Under the pieces are notes generated by a model. It had not been told where the DNA came from and made no database searches. It was given only the letters and a program-made list of their open reading frames with translations. The position numbers were made by a program, and so were the translations under genes. 64,000 nt of DNA from Sitta carolinensis (lineage: Eukaryota; Chordata; Aves; Passeriformes; Sittidae), in NCBI GenBank assembly GCA_032173965.1, contig CM063287.1:6329859-6393858 (forward strand), given 5' to 3'. Of the stretch, positions 24,801 through 33,334 are shown one piece after another (the first letter of the stretch is position 1; each line of letters begins with the position of its first letter).

Positions 24801-26436
24801 GTGTAAAATGTTGAATGTTTCTATGGTGTTCCATCTTACCTAAACCCCCTCAGATTTCCATAAATCTATTTTTGGCATTTTCTCAATAAGTCAATATTTT
24901 CATAAGAATATTTTTTTTTTTTTTCCCTCTAGTGCCGTATAATTTGCTTAAAAAAACTGTAAAGGTGCTAGTACTAACTTTGCTCTATAAGCTGCTAACC
25001 AGTTGATCAATTAACACAAGTAATTAGATTGTGAACACCTTTTCCTCCTATAACTTTTTGTGGGTTTTTTCCAACTCCATCTCAATGTTATATGCTAATG
25101 CTGTTTTGCAGTCTCTTGAATCTAGTTTTAACAGTAGGACTAGCATCTTAAACTAAACCAAATGACACACTTTCAAGTTGATAAAATCACTTCCAGCCCT
25201 TAATATTGCATAATAATAATACTACGGGTAGATGAAGCTAAGGAGACATTATCCTTGTGCTTACAGAAAGTGTAAATTTCCCATTGTTCAAGTAAGATAC
25301 AGTTTATCATTCTTTATCAGGACCCTATGGATTGTGCTGAAACACTCATTGGCATTTCATTAACTTCGTAATTAAAGGTGAAATCAAATAGCTTAATTAT
25401 TTTACTGAAGTCTGAAAAGAGGCACTTAATGAAGATTTCCAGTACCCAATTCCCTTGAAGTGAGTTATGACATATCTGGCATGAAAACCTTCACACTTCA
25501 TCCAGCTTTCATCTGGCAGTGCCCTATCACCTTCCAGTGAGTGGTGCCAGTTCAGCATTTCCCCAAAAGCAGAAGTTGTTCATATACAGTCACTTTTCCA
25601 CAGGAGTCTGAATCTTTTACTCACACTCTTCTTGTAACCTCTTTTCTGTTGGAGACTATCCCAGCCTACAAACGACACAAAATCTCCCTAGTTAGTATCT
25701 CTTCAACTATAAGGGATCTTTCTTTTTCTTATGTTGATTTTTTTTTTTTTTAAATTATAGCTAAAAGGTAATTTCTCAAAACTGTAGCTTGAAAAGGCAT
25801 TTTTTCTTTCTGAAATCTAATTCTGGAGGAGTCTGGACTCTCTAGTTCAAGCAGGGATTGTAATCCACATAATAAAAACATCTGCATGTTATGTCCAATT
25901 GATTAATTAACTGAAAAGATCCTTGGGATGAAGCAGTCTTGGCTGACAGATAAAATCCTCCAATTTATGCATATCTCAAGGGATTGGGTGAGTTCACTTA
26001 TTATCCTCATTTCTTAGCGTTTATTCTCATTAATAAAAGCTTGGGCTGCTTTCTACCTGCATAGAATACAACCTGTGCATAAGGTGGCACTTGGGCATTT
26101 AAGCTGGTATGTGCATGTTATTCTCTGTGCCAGCATTTTTAAATGCTTCAAGTATTTTAAACACCTAACACTTGATAATGTATTATTTGTATTTTCATTT
26201 AATGAGGTTATTTAGGCATAAATTACAGGCTTGTATGGTTAAAAGGCTTATAGGATGTCACAAGATTAGCCAGCAAGCAGTGAATGACAGCAGCATTCAC
26301 TTCAGCTGTGGCTGGAATAAGGTTGGTGTCCTAAGGCAAAGACTGATGAGTCTTTCAAATCCAGATGGAAATGTGCTGGGAATAAGAGGGATCCAACTCT
26401 ATTGAATTTTGTTGAATCCACTTTCAGTTCTGGTTC
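18801..26436. other. Long non-coding stretch, no gene recognised
   Basis: Nothing codes convincingly; the longest frame is 122 codons (minus 19317-19685), unrecognised. A possible small CR1 scrap lies at 19585-19640. G/T-rich sequence lies at 23641-23740, and T runs lie near 24450-24510, 24908-24925 and 25738-25752. Confidence 0.55.
19585..19640 (-). mobile_element. Possible CR1 scrap
   Basis: The plus strand reads GGACACAGTGTTCCAGATGA followed by GACCCAAGCAAAGCTGTGTAG, close to the reversed CR1 block 'GGACGCAGTACTCCAGGTGG..GTCTCAC..AGAGCAGAGTAG'. Homology fades within about 60 bases. It lies on the wrong side of the 18390-18800 relic to be part of the same copy. Confidence 0.42.
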
Positions 26437-26580
26437 TGCTGTATTTTCTAAGCACTTCCATGCTAATAACTGTGTTGTGTCAGACAGGGGAACTAATGTC
26501 AACTTTATTTTACAGAGAAAGATTTGAGTTTCTAAGATGATAACTGCCAAGGTCATGCAGGTAGCTTGTAGGCTCGAAAG
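26437..26580 (-). mobile_element. MIR SINE relic
   Basis: On the plus strand the order TTCTAAGCACTTCCATGCTAA, then TTTATTTTACAGAGAAAGA, then CTGCCAAGGTCATGCAGGTA matches the reverse complement of the MIR family: 'CTAAGCGCTTTACATGTATTAA', 'CCATTTTACAGATGAGGAAA', 'TTGCCCAAGGTCACACAGCTAG'. Spacing is near that of the full element. MIR is a tRNA-derived SINE that amplified before or around the amniote radiation, so this copy is very old. Confidence 0.65.
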
Positions 26581-26943
26581 TAAAGCTTTGGGTGCTTTTT
26601 CTTTGCTGTCTTTTATTTTTTAAATAGGCACAATGCAGTCTTCCATTTCCTGCCAAAACTTGAGGTCACCATCCTTCTTGAGTACCTTCTTCAGCCCCTG
26701 TCGCTGTGAGATAGCACACCACACAGGCTCCTTTTGTGATTTTTCTCAAAGGCTGGGTAAACTGAGTTTATTAGGGATCATTTCCCCTTATATACAATTT
26801 TCCACAGACCAATGTGATTTTTGAGAGAAAGACAAACCTCTTCACCCACATTGGTCAAACCAGAGGGACATCAAGAGAGAATCCCTCCTCCCAGAAGGAA
26901 CTTACAACATAGATATTATTATAACAACATTCCTGGTGTTTAT

Positions 26944-26964
26944 ATTCTTTCCCTGGGAAAGAAT
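26944..26964. repeat. Inverted repeat inside the LTR
   Basis: ATTCTTTCC and GGAAAGAAT are perfect 9-base arms around CTG, directly beside the tandem repeat in U3. Confidence 0.9.
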
Positions 26965-27031
26965 TTCAGAAAACCAGAACATCAGAATACCAGAACTTCC
27001 GAAAACCAGAACTTCAGGCCTAAAACCAGAC
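26965..27031. repeat. 16-base tandem repeat in LTR U3
   Basis: Three units with period 16 end in ACCAGAAC at 26980, 26996 and 27012 (plus strand), followed by a diverged fourth unit ending near 27031. On the LTR strand the repeated core is GTTCTGGT. Tandem repeats at this end of U3 are typical places for transcription-factor enhancers. Confidence 0.85.
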
Positions 27032-27035
27032 TACA

Positions 27036-28431
27036 TCCCCCCATAGATCAGCAGCCTGCGCCCAGCTCCTCTCTCTGGTAGGGCTCCTGTGCTAGAGCAG
27101 AGTCTCCTTGCTGCTGTCCTGGTCTTCCTTGAAGAGCTGAGCCAAAATCCAGGTGCCTGCCTGAGCGTGGCCTTTGACACTTGCAGTGGTGCCTTGCAGT
27201 TCAAAGCATGCTCTGGGCATCCTTGGGGGGTACTTTTTGCATCTTTAGAAATGTGTTTACTTGAGTCTCTATAGAACACAGAGAAGTGGGAGTTTACTGC
27301 TTCTGGTTCAAAACCAGGCATTGCCCAAGTGCAGCATTCCTTTTTCCAAATGTTGCCTTTCCAAAGGCAACATTATATGAGGCTTCAGAGGTCTTTCAGT
27401 TGAGGAGGGGGAGTGTGGAGAGTCACGTGGTGTATAGGTGCAGGAGCTCTGCATGCACACAGAAACTGGTTTTACTGCAGAAGGGAGAAAAATCCCTGAG
27501 GTCACATCACTGTGGCCTCCATCCTTGAGCATTTCTTAAAAATCATTCCAAAATAAAACAACTTTTTAAACCTGGTTTGTTAGCTTGTGAACAGGAGACA
27601 AACTGCACTATGTGCTGTCCTTTGGACAACATATGATGTGTTCAAAGTTGTTTCTGTATTGGAGATTTAAAAGATTATTTTTCTTTTAGCCATGCTATGT
27701 GAAAACTCAAGTATGTTGCTTGCTGGGCCTCAGCAACCAGAATTCAAAAAATATCTCTCAAGTTCAGGGGAAGAATATTTACAAATGTGTGAGACATCTC
27801 TGGATTTTATTTTGCCCTGATAAGATTCAGCCTGATTTGGCTAATTGCATTTCAAATTTAAATTTAACTTATTTTTTTTACAACAGATTCTGTTTTTTTT
27901 TTCTGGAAAGAAATGCTAGTACCATGTAAAATATGCTGGTTTCACTTGGAGAGACTTTGGGGTTTTATCTGAAAGAAATCAGACTGCCTTAAAACGCTGA
28001 TCTTCATTACAGTGAAGCATGCTGCTAGGAATACTGGGAAAGGTTAAAAACCAGCAGTCTTGAGGCAAGCTGCTGATTGTTCATATTTGATCGAAAAAAT
28101 ATGGTTCCTTATTTACTAGATGCTTGCTCTGTGTTCATCCTAGTAAAAGATCCTCCTGCAGGCCTTAATACTGCTGCTATTTTATTTCCCATAATGAATA
28201 TTCAAAAGCTGCAGTCATTGAGGACTCAGGTGGCAAAAATAGTAAGATGATTGAAGCAAGCCTTGACATAAAAGCCTAAAAGTCCATTTCCAACTACATG
28301 GAAATAGTGCTGATTTCCCTTTCTGACCACGTAAATAAACAGTGCCAGAAAATCTCCCATGAATTAAATGCCTGTTCCACACACCAGTGTGATTGCATCT
28401 TTCTTTCTGCATGATGTGTTGTAACAAGTAT

Positions 28432-28435
<4 letters not shown>
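27036..28435. other. Non-coding stretch right of the LTR
   Basis: The first 500 bases are somewhat richer in G and C than the surroundings and could be a decayed proviral remnant, but no retroviral protein is recognised in the 96-codon minus frame (27031-27321) or others. It includes a 26-base palindrome at 27349-27374. Confidence 0.45.
27349..27374. repeat. Near-perfect 26-base palindrome
   Basis: AATGTTGCCTTT and AAAGGCAACATT are perfect 12-base arms separated by only CC. It can form a tight hairpin in single-stranded DNA or RNA. Confidence 0.95.
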
Positions 28436-28464
<29 letters not shown>

Positions 28465-28474
28465 GAAAAAAAAA
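28436..28474. repeat. A-rich homopolymer tract
   Basis: A run of 27 A (28436-28462), GGG, then nine A. It lies about 730 bases upstream of the ANK3 ATG. No transposon body with this tail is recognised on its left, so it is probably a simple homopolymer expansion. Confidence 0.95.
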
Positions 28475-28860
28475 TACAACAGGGCTTTCTGTAATCCTCT
28501 CTCACAAAATGTATTGGAATTGAAAAATCGGTATAAAGGACACACTGTTAAGATATGGCAATGCATGCATTGTTTTCTACATAATGCAGTCAGAGTCTCC
28601 ATGGTAAAAAGAAATTTTTATTTTATTTTTTTTGTCACCATCAGCAGTTAACCTAAAGTGGGAGCTGCTCCATTTCATTATAGGTTAAATGGCTTACTAT
28701 ACAAAACTAGCTGAGAGACGTACAACACTAACGCTGCATTTTTAAAATAGATTTTGAAAACATGCTTGAAGATCAGTGAAGAAAAAACAATGCAGCATAT
28801 GCTATTGTTCTGGAATTTTTTTAATAGAAAGCGCTCCTTTTCAGCATTCCCCCTTCAGTG

Positions 28861-29194
28861 GAGTCACTTAGACACTTCCAGCTGGTGGCAGGGGATACAG
28901 CCATAATACAGCTTTCTCTGTCCCAGCTGTCTTTTTCATTACGTTAAATGCATTACGATGGCTGCACGTTTTACAAAGGTTCAGGTGCAGAAAGGTATAG
29001 GAAGAAATCTGCAACTATGTGTTTTTGTAGTGACTGCAAGCTTCTGCAAGATCTCTGAATCCTGAATGTGTTCCTGGCTCTGGTCACAGATCTCCTTCCA
29101 ATCACTGGAACATTTGCTGTAAGGGCTGGCTAAAGGTGCCCGAGGAAATCACCTTTTACAAGGGAGCATTGTTGTAAAGGATTTTTAATGCATT
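28861..29194 (+). promoter_or_regulatory. Probable ANK3 isoform promoter / 5' UTR region
   Basis: This is the sequence directly before the ANK3 first coding exon. No splice acceptor with a good pyrimidine tract lies just before the ATG, so the coding exon is probably a true first exon and this stretch holds its 5' UTR and core promoter. It has no clear TATA box and few CpGs, so it is not a CpG-island promoter. Two CAGCTG E-boxes (28879-28884, 28924-28929) are the clearest motifs. The boundaries are a guess. Confidence 0.4.
28879..28929. promoter_or_regulatory. Pair of CAGCTG E-boxes upstream of ANK3
   Basis: Two identical palindromic CAGCTG hexamers at 28879-28884 and 28924-28929 are spaced 45 bases start to start, 266 and 311 bases before the ANK3 ATG. 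CAGCTG is bound by class II bHLH dimers, including E-proteins with neurogenic or myogenic partners. A hexamer pair can occur by chance; position is the only support. Confidence 0.3.
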
Positions 29195-29250
29195 ATGGCT
29201 CACGCAGCATCACAGTTAAAGAAAAACAGGGATTTAGAAATAAATGCTGA
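29188..29250 (+). other. uORF overlapping the ANK3 start codon
   Basis: An ATG lies 7 bases before the ANK3 start, in the +1 frame. It opens a 20-codon frame ending at TGA (29248-29250), well inside the ANK3 coding exon. Its context is weak (T at -3, C at +4), while the ANK3 ATG is strong, an arrangement that usually allows leaky scanning. Whether the transcript includes both ATGs depends on the start site, which I cannot see; with a start site even a few bases upstream both would be included. Confidence 0.6.
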
Positions 29251-29308
29251 GGAAGAAACTGAGAAAAAAAGAAAACACAGGAAAAGATCCCGGGATCGGA
29301 AGAAAAAG
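29195..29308 (+). CDS. ANK3: ANK3 (ankyrin-G) first coding exon, long neuronal-type N-terminus
   Basis: The exon encodes 38 residues starting MAHAASQLKK and ending RSRDRKKK. This is the N-terminal head I recognise from the long ankyrin-G isoforms; ANK1 and ANK2 have different heads. Ankyrin-G is the membrane-cytoskeleton adaptor that clusters sodium channels and other membrane proteins at the axon initial segment and nodes of Ranvier. The head precedes the 24 ankyrin repeats, and is acidic around residues 15-24 and strongly basic from residue 25. The ATG has A at -3 and G at +4, a strong context. After the last AAG comes GTATCT, a usable donor in phase 0, where the next known exon begins with Ser-Asp-Ala. 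Without splicing the frame would run on about 20 codons to a TAA. The ankyrin-repeat exons are not in the window, as expected from the very large first introns of this gene. Identification rests on remembered family sequence and was not checked by search. Confidence 0.95.
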
Positions 29309-32300
29309 GTATCTAGATCTGTGCCAAATTCTGAACAGGAATTCTTTTGTTTTAATTTTCTTAACTTGTAATTGAAGTATTAAAAGCTTGTTCTTGCCTA
29401 TAACTTGGTAGCTGTTGGAGTAATTTGTTAACATTGTAAAATATCATTTGTAACCAGGGCTGTGGGTTTGCAAAGCAATTGAATGTTTAATTGGATATTA
29501 GTTGATTGCAGTGATGATGCAGAAGGTGTGCATTCCTTTCCCACTTATTTTACTGTGATATGTGAACTAAATGTGAGTTGAAAATAGTTTGTAACCATCA
29601 TGTGAGGTTTAATGCTGAGCTTTCTCGTAGGTTTAATAGCAAAGCATAGCATAATAGTTTAGTCTTACATACAGGTACTTAAAAGGGATGTGTGTAGAGG
29701 CAGATTTTTTTTCTTTGTATTGGGAATATGTCACATGTTTGGCTTCTGAAACATCCATTTTTGAGATAATGTTGCAGAAATAAGGTGTTTCAGCATTACT
29801 CTTTTTTCTTAACGATGAGCTGTTTTACAGAATTGAGCTGTAACAGTCTGTTATTAGCAACTTTCTTTTGTTAGGAAAATGAGTGGCTGAGATTACAGAG
29901 CCTGGTTTTTCTCTGCTGTAGATTTGTCTTAGCAGCAGAAAACCCTTCAGCAAACTAGGATCTGAAAAATTCAGTAGGCACTGCATTGCTCATTGTTCAG
30001 GTCAGGAGTCTCTGTATGATTCCAAGCTTACTGTTTCTCTCTAAGGTATAAAGCAAAATAGTTATGGTTTGTGGCATAATGACAGATAGAGAGGCCAGCT
30101 ACTTTGGCAGCTCTGAGGATGTGTCCTTATAAATGACACCTTGTACTCTGCTCCATAGAAATAAGGCCCTGCCACGATTTCTTGTCTTTGGCTGTATTTT
30201 TTGATAATTTTTTCAAGAACTTATCGAGGAGCCAGTTGCCTTTACAGAATCCTGGGTATGTAGTATTTCTGTGTGCTTCTGTGAAATCCCCCTAAGGGGG
30301 GGTTGGATAATCTTCATATGCTCAGAGAAGCGCGGTACATGTGCTTCCTAAATGACATGTAGATTTCCTCTAACATATGTGCATCTTTTGGTTGGGTGAG
30401 AGTCAGCATTTCCCTGCCCTTTTCTCTTTTTTTTTTCTGCCATGGCAGTACTGTACATAATGAAAAGCACTGAGAGACCCACTGCCTTCTGTTCTAGTGA
30501 GCACATTAGGAGACTCTTAACATGCTGCAGTACATTTGCTGCAGACATCTACACTGTAGGTATTTTTTCTGTGTGAATGTATAGATCTTCTGAATCATCT
30601 TCCAGGGTAAAGGACAGTATGAAGATAAGTTTCTGTCTTTGGGGTGAATTTTGAGGCGCTGCTGTTTGAAACCAGGCTGAAATAGTAATATTTTTCTTGC
30701 CTGCTGTTTAGGTTATGTGGAGGTTTGTAATGTTGCTGTCAGGGTGGGTTTCCCCACAGCTGAAAATGACCATGGCAGTAAGGAATTAATTGTGGAAGCT
30801 GTCCCCTCAGCCCATATTTACCTATGACTTGTGAGCTAAAATGTATAGTCTCTCAGCTGAATCTACTCATGCTGCAGGAAGCCCACGTTGTACTTGATGT
30901 GCTCAAGTTTAACAATAGCATGCCCAACCAGATCCATGCACTGTCTTTGTGTAAGGGAGCTTCCTCGCAGCTCAGAATTAGAACAATATAGAAGGGATAT
31001 GGCACTGAGAGGCTCTTGATTCAGTGAGGTGAGACAATTGCTTTCTGGACAAAAATGCTTTATTGTTTATACAACACTGCTGTAAAGACGAAATCTCTTA
31101 GCAACCAGAGTGGCACATGGATAAATATCTGCCTATTAATCTCAAATATATGGATTTCTTTCAATGTTTTATTTCTGCATCCTAAGAATGAGAGAAAATA
31201 GAGAGATTTTGCTCCATCAAATGCTTTCTTTGGCTCTTTCCCCCCCAGCCCCTTTGTGTCATACTGGAATTTGGTAGCTTATTACAGTTTCTTTCTGAGT
31301 TTCCTGAGGACTGCAGATTTAGGACAGGTAGGGCCCTTCTCTAGTAGGAGAACGGAGCAAAACCCAGCAACTGCTCCACTTAACTCTCATAAATTTGGTC
31401 ATCATTCTTATGTCAAAGACATGGTTTTGTTATTCAGTATGTAGGGTGTAGGAAGTCAAATAATCGTGGTTTGCCATTTTGTGCTTTCCTGACTATTTAA
31501 AACATTTTCCCCCCAAATTTTCCACTATGAGTAGTGAGTCACTTCTTGTTCCTCTGCACCACCCACAAGCAAGCAGTACTCGGGGATTTTTTTGTTGATC
31601 ACATGATACTGCACAAAGCTTACCCTTTGCTTAAGCAGCATGCAGAAATATCCTTTAGAGTCTTCCAATCACATTGGAACAACAAAGAATGCTAATGTTT
31701 CTGGATAATTTATACAGTAAAGGGCCCAAGGCAACCAATGGTTAGAAAGTAAGGCTGGTGGGATCAGCCAGTGTCTTAGTCTTGTATGATAACTAGCAAC
31801 AGTCACGCTGATTTATGTTCCTGTTTAGTTGGAGGATGGCAGTCTGAGGGTAATATTTCACTGCTTTTGACTGGTTAAGCAATTTACAGTGTAATAACAT
31901 TGCTGTGAAGGCTTGCTTCAGGACTTGTATGAGAGAAATGACCTTTTTAAAAACACACACACAAAACAAAACCCTGTGTTTTGTCCCATCCCATTTAATT
32001 TCAAGGTGAGGTATTTTCGAATTGCTGCTCTTAGCTCTGTAGAGAGGCTCTGCTTCTGTGCCCTATGGCCCCACCCCACTCTTGCTGTTAGCTTGCATGC
32101 AGGATGTTCCAGGCCTTCACTGAAGGTTCTGAAAGGTTCAGAGCTTACCCAGCTTAACTCAGGCAAGAGAAAGGGATAGGGCCAGCAAGTGAAGGATCTG
32201 AATTTTGCCGGTTTCTCGTTATTCTGTTCAAGTTTATATTACAGCTGCATGCAGCTCTGTCTCTGGATGGTTGTGCAGTGTCCTACACTGAAAATAGTTT

Positions 32301-33256
32301 GAGTACATCCAAGGGCAGACCTGAGCCTTTAATGGTATCACAGAACAAGCCAAACCACTCTTAAAAATAAGTGATTGATAGGATAGCTTCCTTGATACTT
32401 GCCAGTGCAGCTCTGTCACGCATAATTTGGTTTGGGAAAACTAGAAATTGTTTATCCTGTAATAATGTCTGGACAGAAATTGGTTGCTTATTCAGTGCCT
32501 TTCCTAAAATAAAGGTGAAATCTCTGAAGGTTTTTTTGCATTCTCTGTTCGGTACATATCAGAAGAGAAGGACAGGTCTTGGCACACAGTCAATGATTTA
32601 TGTTTTATGCAATATTTAGTAGGACTGGAGTGATTTCCATTTGTGTGTAGTGCTCAGAAGCTCTTGTGTTTTTTGGGAACATGGAATAATTTGATCATAA
32701 TGCAAAGCCTGGCTGCTACTGAGATGTTAGAGGCTGTTGCTGTCACAGCCTCTGCTGCTGCAAACTCGTGGGCAACAGGAAAAGTAATCAATGTTAATGT
32801 CACAAATCCTGCTAATTTCATCAGAAGGCTCACGGTGTTTGGAGGTTTTACTTAACTCTCAGGTATGCTGGAAAAATTACCTTGCAGTTTCGTAATGGAA
32901 ATAAATTGAAATGCTGTGTCAGGAATGATCAGCCTGTAGGTGTTGCAGCTGCTCGTGTGGCTTTGAGGAGCTTCTGCATCTTCTGGGCTGGGCTCTGCTG
33001 CCAGCTCCAAGGGCCTGTGAGAGGTCTCCTGGGCTGCCCAGTGTAGCAGTGCTGGGAACACCTCCCATGGCAGCAGGACCCTGGGATGCCCAGAAGAGCA
33101 TCATCATATCATTGCTGGGAGGCTTCAACTTTTTCCTTTTCATTCAGCTCTCTCAGGGCTTCAAATATTTTACAGATCTCTGCCATGTGTAGGTTTTAGT
33201 ACAAATGTACTAAAATGCATTTCATATGCAAACAAGTCTACTAGTTACCAGGTAAA

Positions 33257-33280
33257 GCTTTAAAGTCAGCTTTAAAGTCA
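33257..33280. repeat. Perfect 12-base tandem duplication
   Basis: GCTTTAAAGTCA occurs twice in immediate succession, 18 bases before the T35 tract. Confidence 0.95.
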
Positions 33281-33294
33281 GATAATAAGCAAAA

Positions 33295-33298
<4 letters not shown>

Positions 33299-33333
<35 letters not shown>
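33299..33333. repeat. 35-base T homopolymer
   Basis: An uninterrupted run of 35 T, the longest homopolymer in the window. On the minus strand it would be a poly(A), but no AATAAA or recognisable element precedes it on that strand. Length in an assembly at such a site is unreliable. Confidence 0.95.

Positions 33334-33334
<1 letters not shown>

Larger units (their letters stand above)
26699..27035 (-). mobile_element. Endogenous retrovirus LTR (solo, or 3' LTR)
   Basis: Read on the minus strand, a 337-base unit begins TGTAGT (27035) and ends GCGACA (26699), with the TG...CA ends of an LTR. It contains a TATA-like GTATATAAG (26795-26787) and AATAAA (26772-26767) about 20 bases further on, the compact spacing seen in avian retroviral LTRs. 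The U3 part carries a 16-base tandem repeat (26965-27031) and a 21-base hairpin (26944-26964). Flanks are GCCCC on the left and TCCCC on the right, a possible 5-base target duplication with one change, favouring a solo ERVL-type LTR. Alternatively the purine run GGGGGGA just before the LTR start could be a polypurine tract, making it the 3' LTR of a truncated provirus whose remnant lies to the right. No gag, pol or env homology is seen. Confidence 0.75.

Noticed and set aside
28436..28474. A27 tract taken as the tail of a retroposon on the plus strand
   Set aside because: No AATAAA within 40 bases before it and no recognisable element body or coding remnant; a simple homopolymer is the plainer reading.
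32130..32190. Excellent minus-strand pyrimidine tract and GTAAGC donor
   Set aside because: Only about nine bases lie between acceptor and donor; not a credible exon.
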